A DNA stretch of 38,120 bases from Corallincola holothuriorum (GTDB taxonomy: Bacteria > Pseudomonadota > Gammaproteobacteria > Enterobacterales > Neiellaceae): the NCBI RefSeq assembly GCF_003336225.1, contig NZ_QPID01000017.1, positions 1-38,120 of the forward strand, read 5' to 3'. The notes under the pieces were generated by a model, which saw nothing but the letters and a program-made list of their open reading frames with translations, did no database searches and was not told where the DNA came from. Shown in pieces: positions 8,055 to 23,258 of this stretch (the stretch's first letter is position 1; every line of letters begins with the position of its first letter). The position numbers and the translations under genes were made by a program.

Positions 8055-8423
8055 ATGTCACTGACTAAAGACCAAATCATCGATGCAGTAGCTGAAATGT
8101 CTGTAAAAGACGTTGTAGAACTGATCGAAGCGATGGAAGAAAAATTCGGCGTTACTGCCGCTGCTGCTGCTGTAGTTGTTGCTGGCGGCGACGCTGGCGG
8201 TGCTGCTGAGCAAACTGAATTCGACGTAATCTTGGCCAGCGTAGGCGGCAACAAGGTTGCTGTGATCAAGGCTGTACGTGCAGCTACTGGTCTAGGCCTG
8301 AAAGAAGCTAAGGGCGTTGTAGACGGCGCTCCAGCTCCGATCAAAGAAGGCGTTGAGAAAGAAGAAGCAGAAGCATTGAAGGCGGCTCTTGAAGAAGCTG
8401 GTGCAACTGTTGAGCTTAAGTAA
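8055..8423 (+). CDS. rplL: 50S ribosomal protein L7/L12
   Basis: L12 forms the flexible stalk that recruits EF-Tu, EF-G and IF2 and stimulates their GTPase activity. The 122-aa protein shows the N-terminal dimerisation domain (about 1-32), an Ala/Gly/Val-rich hinge (about 36-54) and the C-terminal factor-binding domain with [13 protein letters not shown]. The 67-nt gap after rplJ contains small hairpins (AATCGT/ACGATT, GAGC/GCTC). L12 is made in four or more copies per ribosome, so this gene usually has a very strong start site; GGATAGAG lies upstream of the ATG. Confidence 0.98.
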   Translation: MSLTKDQIIDAVAEMSVKDVVELIEAMEEKFGVTAAAAAVVVAGGDAGGAAEQTEFDVILASVGGNKVAVIKAVRAATGLGLKEAKGVVDGAPAPIKEGVEKEEAEALKAALEEAGATVELK

Positions 8424-8457
8424 GCCTAGCTTACAAAGCTAGCCTGAAAAGGCTATG

Positions 8458-8488
8458 GGCTGGTGACCTCTGGGTCACCAGCCTTTTT
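8458..8488 (+). terminator. Attenuator between rplL and rpoB
   Basis: A perfect 11-bp hairpin (GGCTGGTGACC 8458-8468, GGTCACCAGCC 8473-8483) is followed by five T. Since rpoB and rpoC have no visible promoter of their own, this probably acts as a partial terminator that lowers polymerase output relative to L12, as the known attenuator does in E. coli. Confidence 0.85.
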
Positions 8489-8503
8489 GCGCTGTATGCG
8501 GTT

Positions 8504-8568
8504 AGTAATTTTCCACCGTAAATTACTCTCTGAGCGCAGGCGGTTTACCGCCAAAAACAGACGGTGGA
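8504..8568 (+). promoter_or_regulatory. Structured, pseudoknot-capable element upstream of rpoB
   Basis: AGTAATTT 8504-8511 pairs perfectly with AAATTACT 8520-8527. The whole 8-nt loop between them (TCCACCGT 8512-8519) is a perfect complement of ACGGTGGA 8561-8568. A third hairpin, GGCGG/CCGCC (8539-8543, 8548-8552), lies between. The two 8-bp helices can form a pseudoknot or two alternative states. In E. coli this interval holds an RNase III processing site. Confidence 0.6.
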
Positions 8569-8626
8569 TAAAAGAGACTGTCCTAGTGACAGAGTCGGGT
8601 CAATATTCCGCGAGCTGAGGAACCCC

Positions 8627-11600
8627 ATGGTTTACTCCTATACCGAGAAGAAGCGAATTCGTAAGGACTTTGGCAAACGTCCGCAAGTTCTCGACATTCC
8701 TTACCTCCTGTCGATTCAGCTGGATTCGTTCAGCAAGTTTATCGAGATGGATCCAGAAGGTCATTATGGTCTGGAAGCGGCGTTTCGTTCCGTTTTTCCA
8801 ATTGCCAGTTATTCAGGTTATTCCGAACTGCAGTATGTTAGCTACAGATTGGGCGAGCCTGTATTCGACGTTAAAGAATGTCAGATCCGTGGCGTAACTT
8901 ATTCAGCTCCACTGCGAGTGAAGCTGCGTCTGGTACTTTACGATAAAGATGCGCCTTCAGGCACTGTAAAAGATATCAAGGAGCAGGAAGTCTACATGGG
9001 CGAAATCCCATTGATGACTGACAATGGCACCTTTGTTATTAACGGTACTGAGCGTGTGATCGTCTCCCAGCTACATCGTAGCCCGGGCGTTTTCTTCGAT
9101 CACGATAAAGGCAAGACACACTCTTCCGGTAAAGTGCTATATAACGCACGCGTTATCCCCTACCGTGGTTCGTGGCTCGACTTTGAGTTTGATCCGAAAG
9201 ATAACCTGTTTGTGCGTATTGACCGTCGTCGTAAGTTGCCTGCATCAATCATCTTACGTGCACTGGAATACACGACTGAACAGATCCTTGAGATGTTCTT
9301 CGAGACAACCGAAGTCCAGATCAAGCGAAATAAGATCATCATGCACCTGTCGCCAGAGCAGTTGCGTGGTGAAATTGCTGCCTTTGATGTTAAAGATGGC
9401 AATGGTGATGTATTGGTCGAGAAAGATCGCCGCATTACCGCGAAGCATATTCGTCAGCTGACCAAAGCGGGTATTTCTGAATTTGAAGTACCACATGAAT
9501 ACTTGGTTGGTAAGACTCTAGCTAAGGCCCATGCCAATAAAGACAGCGGTGAAGTGATCGCGGAAGCGAATGCTGAACTGACGTTAGAGTTGGTTGCTGA
9601 ACTCGCCGAAGCCGGCGTGAAGAAGTTCGATGTGTTATATACCAACGAACTTGATCAGGGCCCTTACATGTCTGAGACCCTGCGCGTTGATCCATCAACT
9701 AACCGCATGGAAGCCTTGGTAGAGATCTATCGCATGATGCGTCCTGGTGAGCCACCAACGCGTGATGCAGCAGAGGCCTTGTTCCAGAATTTGTTCTTCT
9801 CTGATGACCGTTATGACCTGTCAGCGGTTGGCCGTATGAAGTTCAACAGCCGTTTACATCGTGATGAAATCACTGGTCCGGGGATCCTGGAACATGAAGA
9901 TATTATTGATGTAATGAAGAAACTCATCGAAATCCGTAACGGTAGCGATGAAGTGGATGATATCGATCACCTGGGTAACCGTCGTATTCGTTCTGTTGGC
10001 GAAATGGCAGAGAACCAGTTCCGTATCGGTTTGGTTCGTGTTGAGCGAGCAGTGAAAGAGCGCTTGAGCCTGGGCGACCTTGACCAGCTAATGCCTCAAG
10101 ATCTGATCAACGCTAAGCCTATCTCTGCGGCGGTTAAAGAGTTCTTTGGTTCGAGTCAGTTGTCTCAGTTTATGGACCAGAACAACCCGTTATCAGAAGT
10201 GACCCACAAGCGTCGTATTTCGGCCTTAGGCCCGGGCGGTCTGACCCGTGAACGTGCTGGCTTTGAAGTTCGTGACGTACACCCGACCCACTATGGCCGT
10301 GTGTGTCCAATTGAAACGCCAGAAGGGCCAAACATTGGTCTGATTAACTCGTTATCATGTTACGCCCGTACTAACGAATATGGTTTCCTCGAAACACCAT
10401 ATCGTCGCGTTATTGATGGCGAAGTGACTGCGGAAGTTGATTATCTTTCTGCGATTGAAGAAGGCCAGTATGTGATCGCTCAGGCGAATGCTGACCTTGA
10501 CAGCGATGGTCGCTTTATCGAAGAGTTGATCACCGCCCGTCATCGCGGCGAATCAATTTTGAGTGCACCTGATGTCGTCCAGTATATGGATGTATCACCG
10601 CAGCAGATTGTTTCTGTCGCAGCTTCACTGATCCCATTCCTAGAGCACGATGATGCTAACCGAGCCTTGATGGGCTCAAACATGCAACGTCAAGCGGTAC
10701 CTACATTGCGTGCTGATAAGCCGCTGGTTGGTACAGGTATGGAGAAAGCGGTAGCTGTTGACTCCGGTGTAACTGCTGTCGCCAAGCGTGGTGGTGTAGT
10801 TTCTTACTGCGATGCTAGCCGTATTGTTATCAAGGTTGATGAAGATGAGTTGGTACCAGGCGAAGCCGGTATCGATATCTACAACCTGATGAAGTACACC
10901 CGTTCTAACCAGAACACATGTATTAACCAACGTCCAGTCGTTAGCGTAGGCGACCCGATTGTTCGTGGTGATGTGCTGGCTGATGGACCGTCGACGGACC
11001 TTGGTGAACTTGCCCTAGGTCAGAACATGCGCGTCGCGTTCATGCCTTGGAATGGTTACAACTTTGAGGATTCAATCCTTATCTCCGAGCGTGTTGCTGA
11101 AGAAGATCGTTTCACTACGATCCACATTCAGGAACTTTCTTGTATTGCTCGAGATACCAAGTTAGGTCCAGAAGAGATCACTGCAGATATCCCGAATGTG
11201 GGTGAGTCTGCGCTCTCTAAGCTTGACGAGTCAGGCGTGGTTTATATCGGTGCTGAAGTTAAAGGCGGCGATATTCTGGTCGGTAAAGTGACGCCTAAAG
11301 GTGAAACACAGCTGACACCAGAGGAAAAACTCCTCCGTGCCATTTTCGGTGAGAAGGCGTCCGATGTTAAGGACACCTCTCTGCGAGTACCTAACGCTGT
11401 TTCCGGTACCGTTATCGACGTGCAAGTGTTTACTCGCGATGGCGTAGAGAAAGATAAACGTGCTCTCGAGATTGAAGAGATGCAGCTCAAAGAGGTTAAG
11501 AAAGACCTCGGTGATGAGTTAGCAATCTTTGAAGCGGGCGTATTCGACCGTGCACGCAATTTGCTATTAGCCAACGGCTATAGCGAAGCACAGTTGGAAG

Positions 11601-12655
11601 GTCTGAATGGCGAGAAGCTGTTGACCCAATCCTTGAAAGAGGAAGACGCGCAACAGTCGCTTGAGCAGATCGCTGAGCAGTACGAAGAGCTGAAGAAAGA
11701 GTTCGATAAGAAGTTTGAAGTTAAGCGTCGTAAGATCACCCAAGGTGATGATCTGGCGCCTGGCGTACTGAAGATCGTTAAAGTCTATCTTGCGGTTAAG
11801 CGTCGTATTCAACCGGGTGACAAGATGGCTGGTCGTCACGGTAACAAGGGTGTTATCTCAACAATTGTTCCTGTTGAAGATATGCCTTATGACCAGAACG
11901 GCGATCCGGTAGATATCGTACTTAACCCGTTGGGCGTACCTTCACGTATGAACATCGGTCAGATCCTTGAAACACACTTGGGTATGGCTGCAAAAGGGGT
12001 TGGTCGTAAGATTGACGCCATGTTGAAAGAGCAACGTGAAATTGCCGAGCTGCGTGAGTTCCTGAAGAAGTGCTACACCTTAGGTGAAGTGCTGCAGGAA
12101 GTTGATATCGACAACTTCACTGACTTCGAAGTGAAGCGTCTGGCTGAGAACCTACGTAATGGTTTGCCGATTGCTACTCCAGTATTTGATGGCGCTAAAG
12201 AGAGCGAAATCAAGGACCTGTTGGAGCTTGGCGGTATTCCTCGTAGCGGCCAGGTAACGTTGCATGACGGTCGTACCGGTAATGAGTTTGAGCGTAAGGT
12301 AACTGTCGGTTACATGTATATGCTCAAACTGAACCACTTGGTTGATGACAAGATGCACGCACGTTCAACTGGCTCCTATAGCTTGGTTACTCAGCAGCCG
12401 CTGGGTGGTAAAGCACAATTTGGTGGTCAGCGCTTCGGTGAGATGGAAGTGTGGGCACTGGAAGCATACGGTGCAGCTTATACGCTTCAGGAGATGCTCA
12501 CTGTTAAGTCGGATGACGTTAACGGTCGTACCAAGATGTATAAGAACATCGTGGATGGCGATCATCGTATGGAACCTGGTATGCCTGAGTCCTTCAATGT
12601 ATTGCTCAAAGAGATCCGTTCTTTGGGTATTAACATTGAGTTGGAAGAGGAATAG
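8627..12655 (+). CDS. rpoB: DNA-directed RNA polymerase subunit beta
   Basis: The beta subunit forms one pincer of core RNA polymerase and part of the active centre. At 1342 aa it equals E. coli RpoB. I chose the ATG at 8627 ([15 protein letters not shown]), with TGAGGA upstream, over an in-frame GTG at 8564. The rifampicin-binding cluster is wild type ([18 protein letters not shown], then [13 protein letters not shown]), with Asp, His and Ser at the usual resistance positions. The C-terminal segment contains the conserved [24 protein letters not shown] region. It lies 203 nt after rplL, with an attenuator and structured leader between, and 83 nt before rpoC. Confidence 0.99.
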   Translation: MVYSYTEKKRIRKDFGKRPQVLDIPYLLSIQLDSFSKFIEMDPEGHYGLEAAFRSVFPIASYSGYSELQYVSYRLGEPVFDVKECQIRGVTYSAPLRVKLRLVLYDKDAPSGTVKDIKEQEVYMGEIPLMTDNGTFVINGTERVIVSQLHRSPGVFFDHDKGKTHSSGKVLYNARVIPYRGSWLDFEFDPKDNLFVRIDRRRKLPASIILRALEYTTEQILEMFFETTEVQIKRNKIIMHLSPEQLRGEIAAFDVKDGNGDVLVEKDRRITAKHIRQLTKAGISEFEVPHEYLVGKTLAKAHANKDSGEVIAEANAELTLELVAELAEAGVKKFDVLYTNELDQGPYMSETLRVDPSTNRMEALVEIYRMMRPGEPPTRDAAEALFQNLFFSDDRYDLSAVGRMKFNSRLHRDEITGPGILEHEDIIDVMKKLIEIRNGSDEVDDIDHLGNRRIRSVGEMAENQFRIGLVRVERAVKERLSLGDLDQLMPQDLINAKPISAAVKEFFGSSQLSQFMDQNNPLSEVTHKRRISALGPGGLTRERAGFEVRDVHPTHYGRVCPIETPEGPNIGLINSLSCYARTNEYGFLETPYRRVIDGEVTAEVDYLSAIEEGQYVIAQANADLDSDGRFIEELITARHRGESILSAPDVVQYMDVSPQQIVSVAASLIPFLEHDDANRALMGSNMQRQAVPTLRADKPLVGTGMEKAVAVDSGVTAVAKRGGVVSYCDASRIVIKVDEDELVPGEAGIDIYNLMKYTRSNQNTCINQRPVVSVGDPIVRGDVLADGPSTDLGELALGQNMRVAFMPWNGYNFEDSILISERVAEEDRFTTIHIQELSCIARDTKLGPEEITADIPNVGESALSKLDESGVVYIGAEVKGGDILVGKVTPKGETQLTPEEKLLRAIFGEKASDVKDTSLRVPNAVSGTVIDVQVFTRDGVEKDKRALEIEEMQLKEVKKDLGDELAIFEAGVFDRARNLLLANGYSEAQLEGLNGEKLLTQSLKEEDAQQSLEQIAEQYEELKKEFDKKFEVKRRKITQGDDLAPGVLKIVKVYLAVKRRIQPGDKMAGRHGNKGVISTIVPVEDMPYDQNGDPVDIVLNPLGVPSRMNIGQILETHLGMAAKGVGRKIDAMLKEQREIAELREFLKKCYTLGEVLQEVDIDNFTDFEVKRLAENLRNGLPIATPVFDGAKESEIKDLLELGGIPRSGQVTLHDGRTGNEFERKVTVGYMYMLKLNHLVDDKMHARSTGSYSLVTQQPLGGKAQFGGQRFGEMEVWALEAYGAAYTLQEMLTVKSDDVNGRTKMYKNIVDGDHRMEPGMPESFNVLLKEIRSLGINIELEEE

Positions 12656-12687
12656 CAGACCAACGAGTCTGACAGCAGTATGCGTTA

Positions 12688-12708
12688 GGGAGCGCCATTG
12701 GCGCTCCC
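12688..12708 (+). other. Intercistronic hairpin between rpoB and rpoC
   Basis: GGGAGCGCC 12688-12696 and GGCGCTCCC 12700-12708 form a perfect 9-bp stem with a 3-nt loop. There is no T run, so it is not an intrinsic terminator; it may stabilise or mark the mRNA for processing. It ends 30 nt before the rpoC start. Confidence 0.7.
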
Positions 12709-12738
12709 GTGAAGAGTCACTCCGACAGGAGAGAGAAG

Positions 12739-16917
<4,179 letters not shown>

Positions 16918-16944
16918 TAAAGACGGCTAAGTTAGCCTCTTTAC

Positions 16945-16973
16945 TTGACAGTTTAAAATCTGCTCAATAAAAT
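16945..16973 (+). promoter_or_regulatory. Promoter of the str operon (rpsL-rpsG-fusA-tuf)
   Basis: A consensus TTGACA (16945-16950), a 17-bp spacer and TAAAAT (16968-16973). The start point would be near 16980, inside the 5' arm of the rpoC terminator hairpin. Confidence 0.7.
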
Positions 16974-16975
16974 CC

Positions 16976-17006
16976 TCCGGCCTCTCATAGTAGGGGCCGG
17001 ATTTTT
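16976..17006 (+). terminator. Terminator of the beta operon after rpoC
   Basis: TCCGGCC 16976-16982 pairs with GGCCGGA 16995-17001, followed by a T run and a second T run a few bases later (ATTTTTCATTTTTTG). It lies immediately after the -10 of the str promoter. Confidence 0.8.
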
Positions 17007-17025
17007 CATTTTTTGTAAACAGTAA

Positions 17026-17969
<944 letters not shown>

Positions 17970-17977
17970 TCACGCTT

Positions 17978-18003
17978 GGTATATGCCCTCCGGGGCATAT
18001 ACC
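17978..18003 (+). other. Intercistronic hairpin between rpsG and fusA
   Basis: GGTATATGCCC 17978-17988 and GGGCATATACC 17993-18003 form a perfect 11-bp stem with a TCCG loop. Only a weak T-rich tail follows (TCTTGTTATTT), so it could be a leaky attenuator or an mRNA-stability element. Confidence 0.65.
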
Positions 18004-18047
18004 TCTTGTTATTTATGCTAAGGCAACCCCTTAGTTAAGAGGAAATC

Positions 18048-20150
18048 ATGGCTCGTACAACCCCCATTGAGCGCTACCGCAATATTGGTATTGTAGCTCA
18101 CGTTGATGCCGGTAAGACGACCACCACCGAACGCGTACTTTTCTATACAGGTCTTTCACATAAGATCGGTGAGGTACATGACGGTGCCGCAACTATGGAC
18201 TGGATGGAGCAAGAACAGGAGCGTGGTATTACTATCACCTCTGCGGCTACCACCACGTTCTGGCGCGGTATGGAAGCGCAGTTCCCAGAGCATCGCGTCA
18301 ATATCATTGATACCCCTGGACACGTTGACTTCACGATTGAAGTTGAACGTTCTTTGCGTGTACTCGATGGTGCTGTTGTGGTTTTTTGTGGTGCATCGGG
18401 TGTTGAACCACAGTCAGAGACGGTATGGCGTCAAGCAGACAAATACGCAGTTCCGCGTATGGTGTTTGTGAATAAGATGGACCGTGCCGGCGCCGATTTC
18501 CTCCGTGTTGTAAATCAGATTAAAGATCGTTTGGGAGCAACGCCTGTACCTATTCAGCTGAATATCGGAGCTGAAGAGAACTTCAAGGGTGTTGTTGACC
18601 TAATTAAGATGAAAGCCATTAACTGGAATGAAGAAGACCAGGGTATGACTTTCACTTACGATCCTATTCCTGAAGATCTACAGGATCTGGCGGAAGAGTA
18701 TCGTGAGCAGATGATCGAAGCGGCAGCTGAAGCTTCAGAAGAGATGATGGATAAGTATCTCAATGATGGCGAGCTGACTGAAGAAGAGATCAAGAGCGGG
18801 CTGCGCGCACGCACCTTAAGTAATGAAATTGTCTTAGCCACTTGTGGCTCAGCGTTCAAGAATAAGGGTGTACAGGCAGTGCTGGACGCAGTGGTTGATT
18901 TCATGCCTGCGCCGATCGATGTACCTGCAATTACAGGTATCGATGACAACGAACAGGAAGTTGCTCGTCCTGCGGATGACAACGCCCCGTTTGCTGCCTT
19001 GGCATTTAAGATCGCGACAGACCCTTTTGTGGGCACCTTGACCTTTTTTCGCTGCTATTCTGGCATCGTTAACACCGGCGATGCAGTTTACAACTCGGTT
19101 AAACAGAAACGTGAACGCTTCGGGCGTATCGTACAGATGCACTCGAAAGATCGAAAAGAGATTAAAGAAGTTCGTGCTGGTGACATCGCGGCGGCCATTG
19201 GCCTTAAGGATGTGACCACAGGCGATACCCTGTGCGATTCGGCTCACAAAGTGGTGCTTGAACGTATGGAGTTCCCTGAGCCAGTGATCTCTGTGGCTGT
19301 TGAGCCAAGAACACAGGCTGATCAGGAAAAAATGGGGATTGCGCTGGGCAAACTGGCGGCTGAAGATCCCTCTTTCCGTGTCCATACAGATGAAGAGTCT
19401 GGTCAGACTATTATTTCTGGTATGGGTGAACTTCATCTCGACATCATTATTGACCGCATGAAGCGGGAATTCAGTGTTGAGTGTAACGTTGGTAAACCAC
19501 AAGTCGCTTACCGTGAAACTATCCGCAAAGCAGTGGAAGTGGAAGGCAAGTTTGTTCGCCAATCCGGTGGGAGAGGGCAGTTTGGCCATGTTTGGCTACG
19601 CCTTGAACCAATGGATATTGAAGCGGATGAAACCTATGAATTCGTTAATGAAATTGTAGGTGGTGTGGTGCCGAAGGAATTTATTCCTGCGGTGGACAAA
19701 GGCGTACAAGAGCAGATGCAGAACGGCGTTGTTGCCGGCTATCCTGTGCTTGGCGTTAAGTGTTCATTGTATGATGGTTCTTATCATGATGTTGACTCTT
19801 CTGAAATGGCATTTAAGATTGCCGGTTCAATGGCGTTTAGAAATGGCGCGATTGACGCCGGTGCAGTTCTTCTTGAGCCTATGATGAAGGTCGAGGTAAC
19901 GACTCCGGAAGACTTCATGGGTGACGTGGTTGGTGATTTAAACCGACGTCGCGGCATGATTGAGGGCATGGATGACGGTGTTGCAGGCGTAAAGCTTGTA
20001 CGTGCCCAGGTACCACTGTCGGAAATGTTCGGGTACGCAACTGATTTGCGTTCACAAACTCAAGGTCGTGCATCGTATTCGATGGAATTCCTCAAGTACG
20101 CTGAAGTACCTGGGAATGTTGCATCTAGCATCATCGAAGCACGCCGGTAG
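18048..20150 (+). CDS. fusA: Elongation factor G
   Basis: EF-G is the GTPase that drives ribosomal translocation and, with RRF, ribosome recycling. It has 700 aa (E. coli 704). The G motifs are AHVDAGKTT (17-25), DTPGH (88-92) and NKMD (142-145), followed by domains II to V; the domain IV segment [13 protein letters not shown] is present. AGAGGA precedes the ATG. It is the third gene of the str operon, 78 nt after rpsG and 65 nt before tuf. Confidence 0.98.
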   Translation: MARTTPIERYRNIGIVAHVDAGKTTTTERVLFYTGLSHKIGEVHDGAATMDWMEQEQERGITITSAATTTFWRGMEAQFPEHRVNIIDTPGHVDFTIEVERSLRVLDGAVVVFCGASGVEPQSETVWRQADKYAVPRMVFVNKMDRAGADFLRVVNQIKDRLGATPVPIQLNIGAEENFKGVVDLIKMKAINWNEEDQGMTFTYDPIPEDLQDLAEEYREQMIEAAAEASEEMMDKYLNDGELTEEEIKSGLRARTLSNEIVLATCGSAFKNKGVQAVLDAVVDFMPAPIDVPAITGIDDNEQEVARPADDNAPFAALAFKIATDPFVGTLTFFRCYSGIVNTGDAVYNSVKQKRERFGRIVQMHSKDRKEIKEVRAGDIAAAIGLKDVTTGDTLCDSAHKVVLERMEFPEPVISVAVEPRTQADQEKMGIALGKLAAEDPSFRVHTDEESGQTIISGMGELHLDIIIDRMKREFSVECNVGKPQVAYRETIRKAVEVEGKFVRQSGGRGQFGHVWLRLEPMDIEADETYEFVNEIVGGVVPKEFIPAVDKGVQEQMQNGVVAGYPVLGVKCSLYDGSYHDVDSSEMAFKIAGSMAFRNGAIDAGAVLLEPMMKVEVTTPEDFMGDVVGDLNRRRGMIEGMDDGVAGVKLVRAQVPLSEMFGYATDLRSQTQGRASYSMEFLKYAEVPGNVASSIIEARR

Positions 20151-20167
20151 TAATTTACAGGTCTGGT

Positions 20168-20187
20168 CCCGGTCACGTTGGACCGGG
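20168..20187 (+). other. Intercistronic hairpin between fusA and tuf
   Basis: CCCGGT 20168-20173 pairs with ACCGGG 20182-20187, extendable by GG 20165-20166 with CC 20188-20189. No T run follows. It resembles the other T-less hairpins between genes in this region. Confidence 0.5.
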
Positions 20188-20215
20188 CCTAATTCTTACT
20201 CGGAAGGAAAGTAAA

Positions 20216-21400
20216 GTGGCAAAAGAAAAGTTTGAACGTACGAAACCGCATGTAAACGTTGGCACTATCGGTCACGTTGACCACGGTAAAACGACTCTGA
20301 CAGCAGCTATCACCAACGTACTGGCTAAAGTATACGGCGGTACAGCGCAAGCTTTCGATCAGATCGATAACGCACCAGAAGAGCGCGAGCGTGGTATCAC
20401 CATCGCGACTTCTCACGTTGAATATGACACACCAACTCGCCACTACGCGCACGTTGACTGTCCTGGACACGCGGATTATGTGAAAAACATGATCACCGGT
20501 GCAGCCCAGATGGACGGCGCTATCTTGGTAGTTGCAGCAACAGATGGTCCTATGCCACAGACACGTGAGCACATCCTGTTGGGTCGCCAGGTAGGCGTAC
20601 CTTACATGATCGTTTTCATGAACAAGTGTGACATGGTAGACGACGAAGAGCTGCTTGAGCTGGTAGAGATGGAAGTACGTGAACTTCTGTCAGACTACGA
20701 CTTCCCAGGTGACGACCTGCCAGTGATCCAGGGCTCAGCTCTGAAAGCATTGGAAGGCGAGAAAGAGTGGGAAGACAAGATTGTAGAGCTGGCTGAAGCG
20801 CTGGATAGCTACATCCCAGAGCCAGAGCGTGATATCGATAAGCCATTCTTGCTGCCTATCGAAGACGTATTCTCAATCTCAGGTCGTGGTACAGTTGTTA
20901 CCGGTCGTATCGAGCGCGGTATCCTGAAAACAGGTGACGACGTAGCGATTGTTGGTATCAAAGAAACCACAAACACGACATGTACTGGTGTTGAAATGTT
21001 CCGTAAGCTGCTTGACGAAGGTCGTGCAGGTGAGAACGTTGGTGCACTGTTGCGTGGTACTAAGCGTGATGACGTAGAGCGTGGTCAGGTATTGGCAGCG
21101 CCGGGTTCAATCAACCCACACACTAAGTTTGAAGCAGAAGTTTACGTTCTGTCTAAAGATGAAGGTGGTCGTCATACTCCGTTCTTCAAGGGCTATCGTC
21201 CACAGTTCTACTTTCGTACCACAGATATCACTGGTGCAGTAGAATTGCCAGAAGGCGTAGAGATGGTAATGCCAGGTGACAACGTACAGATGAGCGTAGA
21301 GCTTATCGCACCAATCGCGATGGACGAAGGCTTGCGCTTCGCTATCCGTGAAGGTGGCCGTACTGTAGGTGCGGGTGTTGTTGCTAAGATCCTCGACTAA
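20216..21400 (+). CDS. tuf: Elongation factor Tu, copy 2
   Basis: A second EF-Tu with the same 394-aa sequence as the copy at 3689, so the two are functionally interchangeable. This one starts with GTG, preceded by GGAAGGAAAG, where copy 1 uses ATG. It occupies the tufA position at the end of the str operon. The DNA differs from copy 1 only within the first 79 codons (eight positions) and after the ninth base past the stop. A strong terminator follows at 21426. Confidence 0.98.
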   Translation: MAKEKFERTKPHVNVGTIGHVDHGKTTLTAAITNVLAKVYGGTAQAFDQIDNAPEERERGITIATSHVEYDTPTRHYAHVDCPGHADYVKNMITGAAQMDGAILVVAATDGPMPQTREHILLGRQVGVPYMIVFMNKCDMVDDEELLELVEMEVRELLSDYDFPGDDLPVIQGSALKALEGEKEWEDKIVELAEALDSYIPEPERDIDKPFLLPIEDVFSISGRGTVVTGRIERGILKTGDDVAIVGIKETTNTTCTGVEMFRKLLDEGRAGENVGALLRGTKRDDVERGQVLAAPGSINPHTKFEAEVYVLSKDEGGRHTPFFKGYRPQFYFRTTDITGAVELPEGVEMVMPGDNVQMSVELIAPIAMDEGLRFAIREGGRTVGAGVVAKILD

Positions 21401-21409
21401 TCGAAGATC
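20453..21409 (+). repeat. tuf identity tract, copy 2
   Basis: This is the partner of 3926-4882: 957 identical nt by eye, in direct orientation and about 16.5 kb apart. Confidence 0.9.
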
Positions 21410-21425
21410 TAAGTCATATTGAAAA

Positions 21426-21447
21426 GGCGCCGTTAGGCGCCTTTTTT
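21426..21447 (+). terminator. Terminator of the str operon
   Basis: GGCGCC 21426-21431 and GGCGCC 21436-21441 pair, followed by six T. Four A precede the hairpin, so it can also terminate the convergent minus-strand gene at 21482-22588. Confidence 0.9.
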
Positions 21448-21481
21448 ATTGCGCTCAAACTAGTTCACGCTGTAACGCTTT

Positions 21482-22588
21482 CTAATTTTCAGCGGCCTCT
21501 AGTTTTAGACGCGATTCTGGATCCGTTGGTGGTTGCTCTTCCTCTGTTGGCCCTCGTCTATATTTGGGCTTTCGTCGGCTCTTGCCGAACTGGATCTCAA
21601 CGGAAAATACAATGGCTGGGTTCCAACTCCAATCATACTCGCGTTCATAATTGAGCTGGGGTTCAATTTCGTAAAAGTACCAGGGACGATAGAAACTGCG
21701 GCGATAGTTCGCAGCTAAACGCCAGCGTTCAGTGTTCTCTTTATCTTCATCCGTGGCGCCGGTAAAAGAGATATACGTTGAGTAAGCGGACCGCTCATCG
21801 ATCTGTTTTACGCGAGAAAGGCTGATCTCCCATTCAAATCCATCAGTTTCGTCGCCATAAGTTGCCGAATTACTCCAGCGGTAGCCAACGGCTCCTCGTA
21901 GATGGTCAATATCAATGCGCGTAGTTTCACTCCAAAAATCAGAATTACGTAAGCGAAGCTGTTGGCTAAATTTTACGACGGTGTCGTAACGTAGGGCGTA
22001 GTTATAGCGATAACGCAGACGGGTAAACGGATCTATCTCACTACTACGAAGGCGCACGCCAGCATCAAAATCAAGATCACTGGTATCAAGTTGCTTGATA
22101 CTCCAACGCAGCGCAGCGGCTAATCCTCTGTCGTCATCGTTTCCGCGAAGGTCCGAACTTTCATTATACTCGCGAGAGCTACTTTGGCTGCTACCATCAT
22201 CGCCTTCGATGATTAGCCTTACATCTTGTTCAAAACGTGGGAGATGAAAGCTTGCGGAGATCCTCGGTCGAAACTCCACACCTTCCTCTTTATGCCATTC
22301 GACGGAGTTAATCAGGCGCACGAGTGAGCTGGCAGCTTCGTTTTGTTCGATATCACCAAAGAAACTATCAAACCATAGCGCCTGTTCGCAGACACCATCA
22401 GATAGCAGTAGGTGTGCGCGATCAAACCAACCTAACTGGTCAGTTTCGGTTTGTTGGCAGGGCTTAATTTTATCTGCTGCTTCTTCCCAACTGATCTCAT
22501 CCTCGCCGCTATCATCCTGGGCAACCGGTGGTGCGCCAAAAGATAGGCTGTGGTAGAGAAGACATATTGGTAAAACAATTAGTTTCAT
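21482..22588 (-). CDS. Unrecognised exported protein, probably an outer-membrane beta-barrel
   Basis: I do not recognise the family of this 368-aa protein. A Sec signal peptide covers about 1-19 (hydrophobic core, cleavage near FGA-PP). An acidic linker follows, then a segment with two cysteines (43 and 67) and the motif LWFDSFFGD (71-79). From about residue 108 the chain shows some 12 or 13 amphipathic beta-strand stretches with alternating aromatic and charged residues (such as RLRYRYNYALRY and WYFYEIEPQLNYE), separated by acidic turns. A strand-like VFSVEIQFG lies at 328-335, followed by a basic then proline-rich tail of about 33 residues. This suggests an outer-membrane barrel with a periplasmic N-terminal part; fold and role are inference. 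It is antisense to all neighbours, between tuf and the S10 promoter. No strong Shine-Dalgarno is seen. Confidence 0.75.
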   Translation of the reverse strand: MKLIVLPICLLYHSLSFGAPPVAQDDSGEDEISWEEAADKIKPCQQTETDQLGWFDRAHLLLSDGVCEQALWFDSFFGDIEQNEAASSLVRLINSVEWHKEEGVEFRPRISASFHLPRFEQDVRLIIEGDDGSSQSSSREYNESSDLRGNDDDRGLAAALRWSIKQLDTSDLDFDAGVRLRSSEIDPFTRLRYRYNYALRYDTVVKFSQQLRLRNSDFWSETTRIDIDHLRGAVGYRWSNSATYGDETDGFEWEISLSRVKQIDERSAYSTYISFTGATDEDKENTERWRLAANYRRSFYRPWYFYEIEPQLNYEREYDWSWNPAIVFSVEIQFGKSRRKPKYRRGPTEEEQPPTDPESRLKLEAAEN

Positions 22589-22599
22589 GGCGTTATCGT

Positions 22600-22627
22600 T
22601 AACCTAGATAGGGTAAATGTTAGGTTA
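22600..22627 (-). promoter_or_regulatory. Inverted repeat upstream of the minus-strand exported-protein gene
   Basis: TAACCTA 22600-22606 and TAGGTTA 22621-22627 form a perfect 7-bp inverted repeat with a 14-bp spacer, 11 nt before the start codon of the minus-strand gene. It could be an operator, or an mRNA hairpin covering the only AGG near that start. Confidence 0.45.
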
Positions 22628-22692
22628 TCTGCCTAAAAAAAGTGTGTTGGTAAGCCGTCTTCGGGAGCAGTGGCGCAAAAATCGACAAAAAC

Positions 22693-22720
22693 TTGCGCGA
22701 GTCAATGTTTCGCGTATAAT
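22693..22720 (+). promoter_or_regulatory. Promoter of the S10 operon
   Basis: TTGCGC (22693-22698), a 16-bp spacer and a perfect TATAAT (22715-22720), followed by the GC-rich discriminator GCGCCTCCAC. It gives a leader of about 185 nt before rpsJ. Confidence 0.85.
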
Positions 22721-22726
22721 GCGCCT

Positions 22727-23224
<498 letters not shown>

Positions 23225-23258
23225 TTGAAGCTCTCGAAACGATTAAGAGGTTGAAACA

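Noticed and set aside
8564..8626. Longer N-terminus for RpoB
   Set aside because: The RpoB N-terminus MVYSYTEKK begins at 8627, with TGAGGA upstream.
10140..10260. Possible rifampicin-resistance substitutions in RpoB
   Set aside because: The whole cluster reads as wild type at the known positions.
18849..19589. A 246-codon minus-strand frame inside fusA, and similar long antisense frames in rplJ-rplL, rplC-rplD and rpsJ
   Set aside because: They are shadows of highly expressed, codon-biased genes; no Shine-Dalgarno, family motif or independent signal was seen.
21533..21718. A 61-codon plus-strand frame within the minus-strand exported-protein gene
   Set aside because: It is antisense to a longer frame with a clear signal peptide, and has no promoter or Shine-Dalgarno.
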